A stretch of DNA of 64,000 nucleotides from assembly GCA_021018995.1 (NCBI GenBank), contig CM037596.1, positions 100,733,416 through 100,797,415 on the forward strand. Reading direction: 5' to 3'. Below, piece by piece: positions 34,576-46,639 of this stretch. The notes beneath the pieces were generated by a model. The model was not told the origin of the DNA. It saw nothing but the letters and a program-made list of their open reading frames with translations, and ran no database searches. This DNA comes from Chloranthus sessilifolius. Its lineage: Eukaryota; Streptophyta; Magnoliopsida; Chloranthales; Chloranthaceae. The position numbers and the translations under genes were made by a program. Every line of letters starts with the position of its first letter. Positions within the stretch are counted from its first letter, which is position 1.

Positions 34576-37174
34576 TAATCTAATATAAATCCTTTTGTAC
34601 GTCTGACTTTCTGTATTTCCATCTGAATTACATTATATGAGTTATGAGTAAGTTAGGACATATGTACGAGAGTGTATGAGATCATGCCTACGCTTGGGCG
34701 TGGTGACTCACTGAGATGGTATCGAAGCGAGGAATACACCGTATTCACATGCCTTACAACTCATGGTGGAATGGGACCCATGACGAGTCGGGTGAGTGTG
34801 AATTCAGTGTAACTTCGTATACGGTGGCATATACGGTGATCCTATCACCCCAAGTTTTAATACGAGAGGATAAGATATAAGATATGATATGAGAATCGGG
34901 CTTTGGGCCTTAGCTGTGGTGAGATTTCTTTTACGGTCACGTAAAACTCGGAATATTGGCGTCCATGTACGGATGCAACACCTCTATGGTAGTATAAACT
35001 ATCACACAAAGTACATCCAGGTTACTACGGAACTTTTTCTTTGGAAGCATGAATTAGGAAAGTTGTCTCACTATAGTTTATCCTAAGATTAAGTATAAGA
35101 GTATGATAAGATATGAGTATGAGATAAGATAAGTTATGATATGAGTACGATAATAAGACATCGCTGTGTAGGCCAGTAAAAGATAAATAACTGAAGTCTC
35201 TGTACGTATCGTTCCTTGCGTAGCCACCGTAAGGGCAACAAGGTCTTTCAGCCAAGATGGATCTCTGGGAGAGATTATGAGTATGAGTATGTTATGAGTG
35301 AATTTGGCCATTATGTCTCCCCATTGGCTGGGTGGTGGAGTATGAGTATGACATGAGGACGTTATAATATGGTGGTATGATACTATGTTGACCCTCTCAT
35401 AGTAGCTCGAGCAGCAACTCTGGCACAGGTCGTTTAGGATTTCACTAGTATGTTAGTTACGCTCATACGATGTGCAGACGTATGTGTAAAAATGATAATA
35501 AGACATGGTATGATATATTATGAGATATGATAAGGTACGTTAAGATATGAGTGTCTAGATCATGATCTTACATTTATGATATGATATGAGTTTTACAATA
35601 TGCATGTAATTTTGTCTTCCTTTTGCTATCTGCTTTGAGATATTATGTTTATCACTCACAAGATGCACCCACAATGCACCTGAGTAGTATGGGGTGGATT
35701 GGTGGAGCCTTTGGAGGGCGACGTTGCCGGTTATCAGGAGGACTACGGTGTTGATCTTGATTCGAGTGCCGGTTACTGATCATTGTGGACTTGGTATTGA
35801 GTTCTATCGATACTAGTATTGCGGACTTTATAGTTTATTTTATCAGATTTGTCTCCGACTGAATTTATATTTTATTAGTGGATTTGTGGTTTTATCACAC
35901 TTATTCAGTATATATGATTGCATTTATATTCCACCCTATTTGTTTGATTTCACAAATTTCGTGGAACCTATTTTGCGCGAGAACTCTAAGTAGGTGTATG
36001 TCCGCTTAGCATATCCGGGATATGTGCGGGTCATAACTCAGAATTCTAGGCCCTCGAGATAGGGTAGAATTTTGGGTCGTGACAGTACGTCCTTGTTGTA
36101 GATGATGTATGGAGCTTTAATTTTTGGGGTACACTTAAATATGCTTTGCCACATGATGAATGTGGGAATAGAATTGTAATCACTACGCGTATAGACAACT
36201 TAGCTTCGTCAATTGTAGCTTTCGAGCATGTCTTACATCTTCAATTCTTGCGCTTCGATGATGCTTGGGTGCTCTTTCGTCGAAAAGTATTTCAATTGAC
36301 AGAATGTCCTCAAGAATTAGAGGAATTGTCGAAAACTATTGTCGAAAGATGCGGGCGTCTGCCGCTCGCAATTATTGCTGTAGGGGGTCTTATGGCAAAA
36401 ACAGAGAAAACATTAGTAGAATGGAAGAAGGTGGCGAATAGCCTTAGTTGGGAGTTCAGCACATCTCAAACCCTGGAGAGCAAACCCTAGAGAGCGAAAG
36501 GAGTATATTGTTACTCAGCTACCACAATTTGCCAAATTATCTTAAGCCTTGCTTCTTGTATTGCGGTATCTTTCCAAAGGATTATCAGATTGCTGTGCAA
36601 AGATTAATTAGGCTTTGGGTGGCAGAAGGATTTTTAGAAGCGAGGAAGGGTTTGACAATGGAGGAGACTGGAGAGGTATACCTCAGGGAGCTCATTGACA
36701 GGAGTATATATGCTTCAAATTGTGAAGAAAAATGATAGTGGAAGAGTTGAGGCATGTCGGGTACATGATCTAATGCGTGACCTCGCTCTATCAGTTATAG
36801 CAAAGGAGAATTTTTGTGGGATTTGTGATACTGGTGGCCCAAATGTGTTAACTAAAAGTCGCCGCTTATCAATCCATCAATTCGGAGAGGATGAGTCATT
36901 GAACACAAGCATGTTGAATCTCCGATCTTTCTTCTTTTTCGGGGAACAAATGAGTTCGACATCTTTGCTAACAAACTTAATGTGTTGCAAGTTACTGAGA
37001 GTTTTGGATCTACAGGGGTCTTCAATTGAAAAGTTGCCTGGCGAATTGTTCAAGCTATTCCATTTAAGGTATCTTGGTTTGAGGAAGACTAAAATTAGTA
37101 TGATCCCAAGCTCACTCTCCAACCTTGGAAATTTACAGACGTTGGACATTTGGAAGACAAGTGTAGAGGTATAG

Positions 37175-38025
37175 TCTGATACGGATGATACATTGAAATT
37201 ATGGGACAATAATTTCAATGTAGAGTCAGATAATCTTTTTTTTTTTTTTTAATTAACAAAACAAAATTATCGGACAATACGGGCAAATTATCGCCCGTAT
37301 CGTCCGATAATTTCAAATTATCGGACGGGCCCAGCTATTTGTCTTTTTTGTTTTGTTTTTGTCCTTTTGCTTTTGTTTCTTTTCTTTTTTTATTAATCGT
37401 TGCTTTTTGCAATGAATAGCAGCAACAGATATATTTTTATATCTGTTGCTTTTGTTTTTTTTTTTTTTTTTATATTAAACATTGCAAAAGCGGCAACGGA
37501 TATATTTTTATATCCGTTGCATTTGTTTTTATAGTTTTTTTTAGTAGACGTTGCTTTTTACAACGGATAGTTGCAACCCACCTGAGAATCCCTCTCTTCT
37601 TCATTTGCAAACCACCTAAGGATATTTTCTTTTTCTTCACTTGCAAATCACCCGAGGATCTCTTCTTCTTCTTTACTTACAAACCACCTGAAGATCCCTT
37701 CTTCTACACCACTATACTTCTTCTTTCTTAACTTGTAATCCACTAACTTCTTATTTCTTAGTCATCGGAGACCAAAATCGTAGACACCGGATTGTCACTC
37801 ATATTTTCGCCGGATATTTAAGAGAAGGTATAATTTTTTATCATATAACTTATATTTTTAATTATTTTTTATTAAATCTATCATATTTATTACTTTTTTT
37901 TTTTAATTAGTTTTTATTTATTACTAATTTGATCATTAGATCTATCATACTGCCTGGATGATACTGGTGAGGTGAGTCAAATCTCTTTTGATTTGCTCAT
38001 TCATCCTACAAAACACTTTGAAGCT
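37175..38025. other. Hairpin-rich spacer after the CNL relic
   Basis: No gene. It holds T-runs and a series of strong inverted repeats: TACATTGAAATTAT arms (37189-37222), ATTATCGGAC...GTCCGATAAT arms of 19 bp with one mismatch (37266-37311), and two 28-bp perfect hairpins with arms GCAACAGATATA (37422-37449) and GCAACGGATATA (37493-37520). Such repeats occur near CACTA or MITE ends, but no terminal signature was found, so the source is unassigned. Confidence 0.65.
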
Positions 38026-38030
38026 CAGCC

Positions 38031-40507
38031 TGTAATAGCCCGAAAAATCACACTAAACTATGACCTCGGGATCCGTGCCCAATCGGTCACTGGTTTGACC
38101 AATTAGGAGTTCAATAGTTAGCATAGAGTGTGATGAGCGGATGTGATGCGATAGTTGGTGTAGCTATGTGGTGTGTGTTGCAAATCTGAAGTCACATACA
38201 CCTATTGAGGTGCATGTGCTCAACACGCAAGCCAGGAGAAAGATAAAAGGGCTTAATAACCCTAAAATTCTGAAAATTGGTTGTTGAAGGAGTAAAGAAG
38301 AGAGAGAGAGGAGTGAGAGGTTGAGCAAGTATTATTGTGAGGATTTGGAAGGGGGACTCTAACATTAAAGAGGCCGATTAAGCGAGGAGAATCCGTTCAA
38401 GCTAAAGCTGGAACCCTAGCCTTTCCAACCATGGTTTTGAAATCAATTTGAGATTGATTGAAGGTAAGAGTTATGTAGTTTAAATGCATGGATTGTAAGG
38501 GTAAATAGTGGTTAGAAATAGTGTAAAATATAGGATAAAAGTGTAGAAAAATAGAGGAAAAAGAGTGGAAAAAGATTGGGAAGAACAGCCAAAAGGAGGC
38601 TGAATCTGGCAATTTCGATTAATCGAAATTGAGGTTCGATTAATCGAAATTGGCCAAGAAGTTGAAAAGTCAAGGGACCCCGATTTCGATTAATCGAATT
38701 CAGTTTCGATTAATCGACTTTTGATTTCGATTAATCGATTTGTATATCGATTAATCGACTGGGAACCTCCAGTGGACCCCAGGGGCTGGAGGAAATGACT
38801 TGGGGAAAATCGACTAATCGAAATGGGATTTCGATTAATCGATTTCAAATTTCGATTAATCGATTTGAGAGCGATTAGTCGATTTTGGGAACTCGATTAC
38901 TCGAATTGAGAATCGACTTGGCTGAACAGAAATTTTGATTAATCAAATTAGGATTCGATTAATCGATTTTAGAATCGATTAATCGATATCGACTTTCGAT
39001 TAATCGATTTTGGAGTTCGATTAATCGACTGGGCTAAATTTTGTTGACTTTTGAGTTTGACTTTAAGCTTCATGGAGGGTCTTGGACCTCCTTTATTGCA
39101 TCCTTAGTGATGTGTTTCACATGTTATGTGGTACCATAGGTGGTACGTGTGAGCAAGTGTACAAGGAGCCACGTGGGACCTTGATGCGTTGATCAAACGA
39201 AGACTTGAGGTAGGGAACACCTTGAACATGTACTTTATTTTACAAGAGCATGTATGTAGTGATATAGAATTCAAATTCGAAATGTTTTATTGCTTAAGAA
39301 TGGTGAAAAGTGTGTGTGTGTGACATTAATAAGAGTATATAATAAGCCATCCCCAGGGGATGAAGAAGTAAAGAGATAAGAGCATCAGGTGTGATGCAAG
39401 TGAATGGATACATCCCAGGGATGTATCTAAGATTGAATCATGATTGATAGGGCCTAACTGATATAAGATAGCACATTTATACGGTGAATAACTATATATA
39501 AGGCACCGATATTTTTGTTATTTGAGGTTTGATAGGGTACCCCACCGACGTGGCGGGATATCCACGACTGACACGGCAGGATATCCGTGACCGATACGGC
39601 GGCGAAATCGTAGGCCAGTGCGGAGGCTTATCCGTACATAGTAAGCACACCCCAGGGGTGTTGATTTGAGACAAGTGTAACCCCGCCACCAATCCCCAGG
39701 GGAAAGGGGCTTGGGTACTATTTATATTCCCAGGGAATACGTTAAAAGTGTCTATATAGATGACGATGAAGGGTATCTCATCGGGGCTCGATGCTATATT
39801 GCTCGGGGATTACTTAAGTTGAAAGTTTAAGTTTTGCTTTAAGCCTTTTCAGCATCATTCATGAATAAATAAAAACATAAGTAAACTACCAGTAAAATGT
39901 GATGCTTTTAATTGTTCTCATCATTGATTGCATAGACACATCATGCATGGCATATCATAGAATATATGTGAGTAATAATTTATATGTTCAACCGTGCTTT
40001 GTTCCCTATTGAGCTAGGATGTAGCTCACCCTATAGACTATACGTCGCAGGTCCACTAATAGCAGCTGCCGAGGCTTCAGGAGACGCTAACCCCGGTGAG
40101 TCGGACCTTGCGGCCGGAGACGAGTTGGAGCCACCTCCTGAGGACTTCTTCTAGAGGACTCCGTTGTGCCACTTTGAGGGCTTTTTGAGAGAGATTTGTA
40201 CGGCTTGGTATGTCAAGCTTGTTTTGGTTAAACCATGTATATATTGAGTTTGAGATTATTCTTTTGGGGCGAACCATCCGTGATGATTGCTATCATCGAT
40301 GGTTCGGATCGGTTCTCCATTCATGCAGAGGCATGAGGGTAGAACTGTCTTTTGGAAAATTACTTAATATAGATTTAAATTTCGCAGCTCATTTATGATT
40401 TCATTTTACGCTTGATATGCCAATGCTCCGTGCTTAGCTAAGGGGCACGGTCAAGATGATCTTGCTGATGGCACGGGTTTCGGGGTGCTGAAATTCGGGC
40501 TGTCACA
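38031..40507 (+). mobile_element. A2: solo LTR of the A (Tekay-type) family
   Basis: A 2477-bp LTR from TGTAATAGCCCG to GGGCTGTCACA with perfect 5-bp duplications CAGCC (38026-38030, 40508-40512). It carries the TCGATTAATCGA array at 38614-39030 and a (GT)n tract near 39308. Its sequence defines the uninterrupted state of the A1 LTR. Confidence 0.95.
38614..39030. repeat. TCGATTAATCGA array in A2
   Basis: About fifteen copies with AT-rich spacers at 580-1000 bp from the LTR start, the same place as in A1 and A3. Confidence 0.9.
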
Positions 40508-40639
40508 CAGCCACATAAAATTGAGTGGACTTTGGTAGAGGGCATGAGTCAAAAAAACTCTTTTTTTTAAAACGTAAACTTTTTTTTACTAATTTTATTT
40601 TAAAACTAAACTTTTTTATTCTATGTTACTAATTTTTTG

Positions 40640-40790
40640 ACCCATGCATGTGACACATATCACGTGTGAGTGTCGCGACACATGTGACACGTGTCACATG
40701 TGATGTGTCTCGACACATGTGACACAGTAACACAGGTGTCATGACACATATAATTGATGTGTCACACATGTGACACATACCCATAACATA
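40640..40790. repeat. ACACATGTGACAC palindrome cluster
   Basis: Nested palindromes built from CACATGTG and GTGTCACA words. A 24-bp perfect palindrome lies at 40679-40702 (arms CACATGTGACAC). It abuts the AT-rich tandem array. Confidence 0.8.
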
Positions 40791-41299
40791 TCAATTACAC
40801 TAATTTTTTGTTACTAAATATGTAATATAAAGTTTAGCTTTAAAAAAAAAATTGTAACACAAAAATTACTAATTAGTAACAAAAACTTAGTAACCAAAAA
40901 AAAAAAGTTTAATTTTTTTTTAAAAAGCTAGTTTAAAAACAAATTTAAAACTTGTTTAGTTTTAAAAATTTGTAACACAAAACAAAAATATTTAGTTTTA
41001 AAACAAAATTAGTAAAAAAAAAGAGTTTAGTTTTTGAAAAAATTAGTAACACAAAATTAAAAACAATTAATAACATAAAATTTAAAATAATTTTAAAACT
41101 AAAATTAGTAATAATAAAAGTTTAGTTTAAAAAAGTAACACTAAAATGAGTAACACTAAAAATTAAAAAAAAAGTTTAGTTTAAAGAAAAATTAGTAACA
41201 CAAAACTTACTAATTAGTAACAAAAACTTACTAACAGAAAACAAAAAAAAAAGTTTAATTTAAAAAAAAAAGTTTAGTTTTAAAAGCAAATTTAAAACT

Positions 41300-43565
41300 T
41301 GTGACAGCCCGGATTTCTTCACCCCGAAACCTGTGCCATCAGCACGATCCTCCAGACCGTGCCCCATGGATAACAAGAAGTCCTCATGAGGGGGCTCCAA
41401 CTCGTCCCCAGGCACGTAATCCGAATCACTGGGATCAACGTCTCCCGAAGCCTCAGCTGCTGCTAATAATGGACCTGCGATGTATAGTCTAAAGGGTGAG
41501 CTACATCCTAGCTCAATAGGGAATAGCATAATGAACATATAAGTCAAAATCTCACATATATTCCATGATATGTCTATGCATTTGCTGGAAAAATAGTTTA
41601 AAAGATGGCAATTTACATTCAAATTTACTGGTAGTTTGCATGTTTCACTTTACTGTTAATTTATCATGCATGACACTGAACAGGCCTAAAGCAAAACTTA
41701 AATCTTCAACTTAAGTAATCCCCGAGCAATATAACATCGAGCCCCGATGGGATACCCTCCATCGTCGTCTAAACAGACAGTTGTAAAAATGTATTCCCTG
41801 GGAATACGACCCAAGCCCCTTTCTCAATAGGCGGCGGGGTTAAATCTCATCTCAGCATCCCTGGGATGTGCTTACTGTGTACGGATAAACCTCCGCACTG
41901 GTATACGGATTGGCCGCCGTACCGATCACGGATATCCTGCTGAGTCAGTCGTGAGTATCCCGTCACGTCAATGGGGTATCCTATTCAAACCTCAAATAAC
42001 AAAAATAACATGTGTTTTACATATAGTTGTTCACCGTGTAAATGTGCTATCTTATATCAGTTAGGCCTTAACAGTAGTTATTCAATCTTACTTACATCCC
42101 TGGGATGTCTAAATTACTCGCATCACACTGATGCCTTTATCACTTTCTCATCCCCTGGGGATGCCTCATTTTCATTAACCTACTTGGTCTCAGTTATTCG
42201 CATCACACTGATGCCTTTATCACTTTCTTGGTATCACACACACACCCATTTTTACAAAGATTTACATAGTCAAAACATTTTCAATTTGATCTCTATATCA
42301 CTACATATATGCTCTTGCAATTAAAGTACATGTTCAAGGTGTTCCCTACCTCAGGTCTCTGAAGGTCCAAGCATCAAAGTCACACGTGGCTCCTTATGCT
42401 TGCTTTCACGCGTACCACCTATGTTAGATCATAACACATGCAACACATCACTAAAGATGAAATAGAGAAGGTCCTAGGCCCTTCATGAACCTCAAGGTCA
42501 AATTAGAAAGTCAAGTGAAACTGCCAAAATCGATTAATCGATTCCCAAAATCGATTAATCGATTTTGAGAATCGATTAATCGAACATTGAATCAATTAAT
42601 AAATTCCCAAAATCGATTAATCGAAATTCAAAATCGATTAATCGATCCCAAACCGATTAATCAAAATCCCCAAAATGGTAAAGTCGATTCTCAAATCGAG
42701 TAGTTGAAAGTCCAAAATCGATTAGTCGATCCCAAATCGATTAATCGAAATCCAAAATCGATTAATCAACTTCTCAAGTCGATTAGTCGATTTCCCCAAT
42801 TCCTTTCTCTCCAGCCACTGAAGGTACCCAGTCGATTAGTCGATTTTCAAATCGATTAATCGAACTTCAAAATCGATTAATCAATTTTCAGATCGATTAA
42901 TCGAAATCAGGCATCCTTGCCTTTTCAACTTCTAGACCAGAATCGATTAATCGAATCTCGATTTCGATTAATCGATTTGGCCAAACTCAGCCCCTTTTCG
43001 GGTTGTTCTTCCCAAATCTCTTTCTTTTCTATTTTCTTTCTTTTCTAAGTCTTTAATCTACCTTTTTAACTATATTTGACTAATTTTAACCATCAAGACT
43101 TGTGCATTTAAATCTAACAAAGACTCACCTCAAATCAATCTCTACAAGGATAGATTGGTTGGTTAAATAGCTAGGGTTTCAGCTTTTGCTTCAACGGCTC
43201 CTCATACGTTGAAATCCGGCATTAAATGCTCTAATAAGCCCTTGATTTGCATTAACTCTTAGCTCAATAACTCCTCTTGTTTTCTCCCTCTCTCTCTTCT
43301 TAACTCCTTCACCAATTAAACAAAAGGATTCTAGGGTTATTAAACCCTTATATCCTCTCTCCTGTTTCGGTATTAAGTGAATACACAAGAGATAGGTGTA
43401 TGTGGTTCTAAACTAGCATCATACTCTACACTTAGGTCACACTAATCTTACATTATTACATAACTTCATGAGTCCACTATTTGACCATCACTTGGTCAAG
43501 CCTACGACCAGTCGGGCACGGATCCCGAGGTCACTGCTTAACGCTCAAATTTTCGAAATATTACA
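41300..43565 (-). mobile_element. A3: solo LTR of the A family in the AT-rich array
   Basis: A 2266-bp minus-strand LTR from TGTGACAGCCCGG to AAATATTACA on +, with perfect 5-bp duplications AAACT (41295-41299, 43566-43570). The TCGATTAATCGA array is at 42526-42985. It interrupts one unit of the AT-rich array and so is younger than that array. Confidence 0.95.
42526..42985. repeat. TCGATTAATCGA array in A3
   Basis: About twenty copies or variants (including TCGATTAGTCGA) at the same LTR position as in A1 and A2. Confidence 0.9.
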
Positions 43566-44702
43566 AAACTAGTTTAGTTTTAAAAATTAGTAATACAAAA
43601 CAAAAAAATTTAGTTTTAAAATAAAATTAGTAAAAAGAAAAGAGTTTAGTTTTTTTAAAAAATTAGTAACACAAAATTAAAAACAATTAGTAACACAAAA
43701 TTAAAAATAATTTTAAAACTAAAATTAGTAATAAAAAAAAAGTTTAGTTTAAAAAAGTAACACTAAAATTAGTAACACTAAAAATAAAAAATAAAAAAGA
43801 TTAGTTTAAAGAAAAATTAGTAATAAAAAAAAATTATAACACAAAAATTACTAATTAGTAACAAAAAATTAGTAACAGAAAACAAAAAAAAAGTTTAATT
43901 TAAAAAAAAAAAAGTTTAGTTTTAAAAACAAATTTAAAACTAGTTTAATTTTAAAAATTAGTAACACAAAACAAAAAAATTTAGTTTTAAAACAAAATTA
44001 GTAAAAAAAAAGAGTTTAGTTTTAAAACAAAATTAGTAACACAAAATTAAAAACAATTTGTAACATAAAATTAAAAATAATTTTAAAACTAAAGTTAGTA
44101 ATAAAAAAAAGTTAGTTTAAAAAAATAACAATAAAATTAGTAACACTAAAAATAAAATAAAAAATTAGTTTAAAGAAAAATTAGTAATAAAAAAAATTAG
44201 TAACACAAAAATTACTAATTAGTAACAAAAAATTAGTAATAGAAAATAAAAAAAAAGTTTAATTTTAAAAAAAAAAGTTTAGTTTTAAAAACAAATTTAA
44301 AATTAGTTTAGTTTTAAAAATTAGTAACACAAAACAAAAAAATTTAGTTTTAAAAAAAAATTAGTAAAAAAAAGAGTTTAGTTTTAAAAAAAAATTAGTA
44401 AACCTAAATTAAAAACAATTTTAAAACTAAAATTAGTAATAAAAAAAGTTTAGTTTAAAAAAGTAACACTAAAATTAGTAACACTAAAAATAAAAAAAAT
44501 GTTAGTTTAAAGAAAAATTAGTCATAAAAAAAATTAGTAAACTTTTTTAGGGGGTACGATACAATCATACAATGCCTATGTATCATACCGTCGAGGTCCA
44601 AAACCGATACATATCAAATAAATTTTATTTTCAGGTGTTATCTAAATGTTTTAATTTAGTCCAATCATTTGGTCATTAATGCAGGTGAAAGAAATAAATA
44701 TG

Positions 44703-44905
44703 GTACGATTATCAGATTTAGCCTGGCAATACAGCACAGTAATAGATGGTGATAAACTCCGAATAGAATATAAACATTGTGGAAAAAAATTATTGAGAGG
44801 AGGTATCACACGGTTGAAGGAGCATTTGGCTCACGTAAAGGGAGAGACAAAAGGGTGCCCCAATGTACTCAAAGAGGTAAGAGAAAAAGTCAGAGCCAGT
44901 TTATA
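44703..44905 (+). pseudogene. hAT BED zinc finger fragment
   Basis: The fragment MVRLSDLAWQYSTVIDGDKL is followed by a BED-finger-like stretch with HCGKKLLRGGITRLKEHLAH and a later Cys (KGCPNV). The first Cys of the usual C-x2-C pair appears as Tyr (EYKHC), so zinc binding is doubtful. It ends early with a stop after KVRASL. The finger would contact element DNA. Confidence 0.7.
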
Positions 44906-45116
44906 GGCGACTAAGGAAAAGAAAAAGGTAGAAGCCGACCGAGATAGAGAAATATATGAGAGAATAAGGAGGGGAGATCCATAATTTTCTGCACCTAGAC
45001 GTGGGGATGATGAAGATGAGGATGAGGATGTTGTGACAGCGAGAGTCATGAGAGAGAGTGCTAGAGAAGCATAACAGCGACGAGATCAAGAAGCCGATTA
45101 TCGGTTTCGACCCAGC

Positions 45117-46024
45117 TTGAGGGGCCCATCCATGCCTACTGCTGATGGTCAATCTAGTCATAGGTCACATGTTATTGATGATGATGAGGATATTCATGAC
45201 ACTGTTGGATTGCATAGGTTAGCATCAGTGAGGGACACCAGGTCGTCTACTACAGATCGTACTATAGGTCCAATGGATCCGTTCATACATCAGACAGAAA
45301 GCTCAAAGCAAAGTAAATTGAGCACAATTTCACTGAAAAAATGGAGAAAGAGGCTTGGAAAATCGATTACAAAGTTCGTGATATACAGTCACATTCCGAG
45401 TCAAGTTGTGGAGTCTCCGTACTTCAAAAGTATGATTGATACAAGAAAGCTGGTACAGGAATCAAAAAGTCTTCTGCATACGAGGTATCCGAGCCCCTAC
45501 TAGATGATGAGTACGTAGAGATAGGAACTTACGTGGACAGCTTCCACGAAGTATAGGATGAGAGAGGTTGCACAATTATGTGCGATGAATGGACAGGTCC
45601 CACAAAGAAGAGTTTGATCAACTTTTTGGTCTATAGTGATGTCAGGATAATATTTCTAAAATCAGTTGATGTTTCAAAACACGGGAAGACAGCTAATTAC
45701 CTCTTCCAACTAATGGATAAGGTAGTTGAAGATGTTGGAGAGCACTGGGTTGTGCAGGTGGTAACAGACAATGTCGTAAATTATAAAAATACAGGTCGTC
45801 AGTTAATGTTGAAGAGACGTCACTTGTATTGGACTCCGTGTGCCGCTGATTGCGTAGACTTCTTTCTTGAGAATTTAAGAAAAAGAAGCAAGGCACAGAC
45901 AACTATTCAGAAGGGAAGAACGATTACTTCCTACCTACACAACAGTGACAAGTTGGTAAATTTGATAAGAGACTTCACCAAGAACGAGCTGCTCTGGCTT
46001 GCGATTACACGATTTACGACATAA
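45117..46024 (+). pseudogene. hAT transposase DUF659 region
   Basis: The segment KWRKRLGKSITKFVIYSHIP (near 45340-45410) leads to the DUF659 block: GCTIMCDEWTGPTKKSLINF (near 45570), SVDVSKHGKTANYLFQLMDK, WVVQVVTDNVVNYKNTGRQL and HLYWTPCAADCVDFFLENL. These match the catalytic-core segment of plant hAT proteins in order. Stops separate the parts (for example near 45500 and 46021). Confidence 0.8.
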
Positions 46025-46639
46025 TTTCTAGCCCTACAGAGCTTGGCTAGATATAGACATGAGCTGAAACGCATGGTCTCTTCTGAAGAATAGAGAAAAC
46101 ATGAGTTAGAACTCCCATGAGCAAAGAGACCTGCTTATAATGAAGTTGCTGACCTGATCTACAGTCCCCAGTTTTGGACAGATGTTGACTACCAGATCGC
46201 CGTCACTACCCCGTTGGTACAAGTGTTGAGATTGGTAGATAGTGATGAGAAATCAATGATAGGGTACATTTACGAGTCGATGGCTAAAGCCAAATTGGCT
46301 ATTAAAACTAAATGCTAGATAAAATATAAATGATATTGGGCAATCATCTACAAGAGGTGGGATGCATAATTATACCAGTACTTACATGCCGCATGTATAA
46401 CATGCTAAACTACTAATGTTGTGATATTTATTTATTTATTATTTTTTATATTATTCATTGTTTCCATATATTGATGAGATTGTTCATATTTGATGTATAA
46501 TACACTAGTTAAATCCGGCCTTTCAATATACGCGACCCTTTGAGTTGACTGAGGCCGATGAAGTGTACATTGGTTTGCTCAATGTGATCCAATGAATGCT
46601 CCCTGAGTTGGTAGAGCAAGGTCAAGCCATAAGATATGT

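Larger units (their letters stand above)
32709..36084 (+). mobile_element. E: solo LTR in the CNL gene
   Basis: A 3376-bp block starting TGTAATGAATTT and ending GGGTCGTGACA, flanked by GTATG (32704-32708) and GTACG (36085-36089), a one-mismatch 5-bp duplication. The CNL reading on both sides meets at this site. It has the layout of the other Tekay-type LTRs. A near-palindrome GGTCGATCGCGCATCGACC (33320-33338) lies 14 bp before a TATTTAAA box (33352), and sequence near 34960-35030 resembles the 3' untranslated part of C. No gag or pol is present. Confidence 0.75.
31866..37174 (+). pseudogene. CC-NBS-LRR (RPM1/RPP13-like) resistance pseudogene, split by a solo LTR
   Basis: An intracellular immune receptor relic. 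The Rx-type coiled coil starts MADAALRLVTTTLGSLLVEE, with an EDVID-like VRDVAYDAEETIDEY. The NB-ARC domain has a P-loop SMGGLGKTTL (usual GMGGLGKTTL), kinase-2 LVVDDVW, RNBS-B NRIVITTR, GLPL as GRLPLAI, RNBS-D CFLYCGIFPKDY and an MHD motif as VHDLMRD. About two leucine-rich repeats follow (LRVLDLQGSSIEKLP) before it stops at 37174, so most of the LRR is lost. Solo LTR E (32709-36084) sits between the codons for KRYV and LVVDD. Other lesions are stops near 32056 and 32108, a disturbed stretch at 32217-32288, a frameshift near 36480 caused by a near-repeat of CCCTGGAGAGC, and a two-base shift near 36705. It is single-exon as usual for this group and clearly non-functional. Confidence 0.9.
40548..44545 (+). 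repeat. AT-rich ~350-370 bp tandem array, interrupted by A3
   Basis: Units made of AGTTTAGTTTTAAAA, AAATTAGTAACAC and ACTAATTAGTAAC segments. The marker AAATTTAAAA falls at 40941, 41288, 43930 and 44293. After removing A3 and one duplication the spacings are about 347, 371 and 363 bp. The array is purine-rich on + with almost no CG and no coding content. It reads as a local satellite or a multiplied transposon interior. Confidence 0.8.

Noticed and set aside
32704-36089. 3.4-kb block in the CNL gene as a true intron
   Set aside because: A GT donor is present, but splicing at the matching AG gives the wrong frame. The TGT...ACA ends, the GTAYG flanks and the LTR-type interior fit a solo LTR better.
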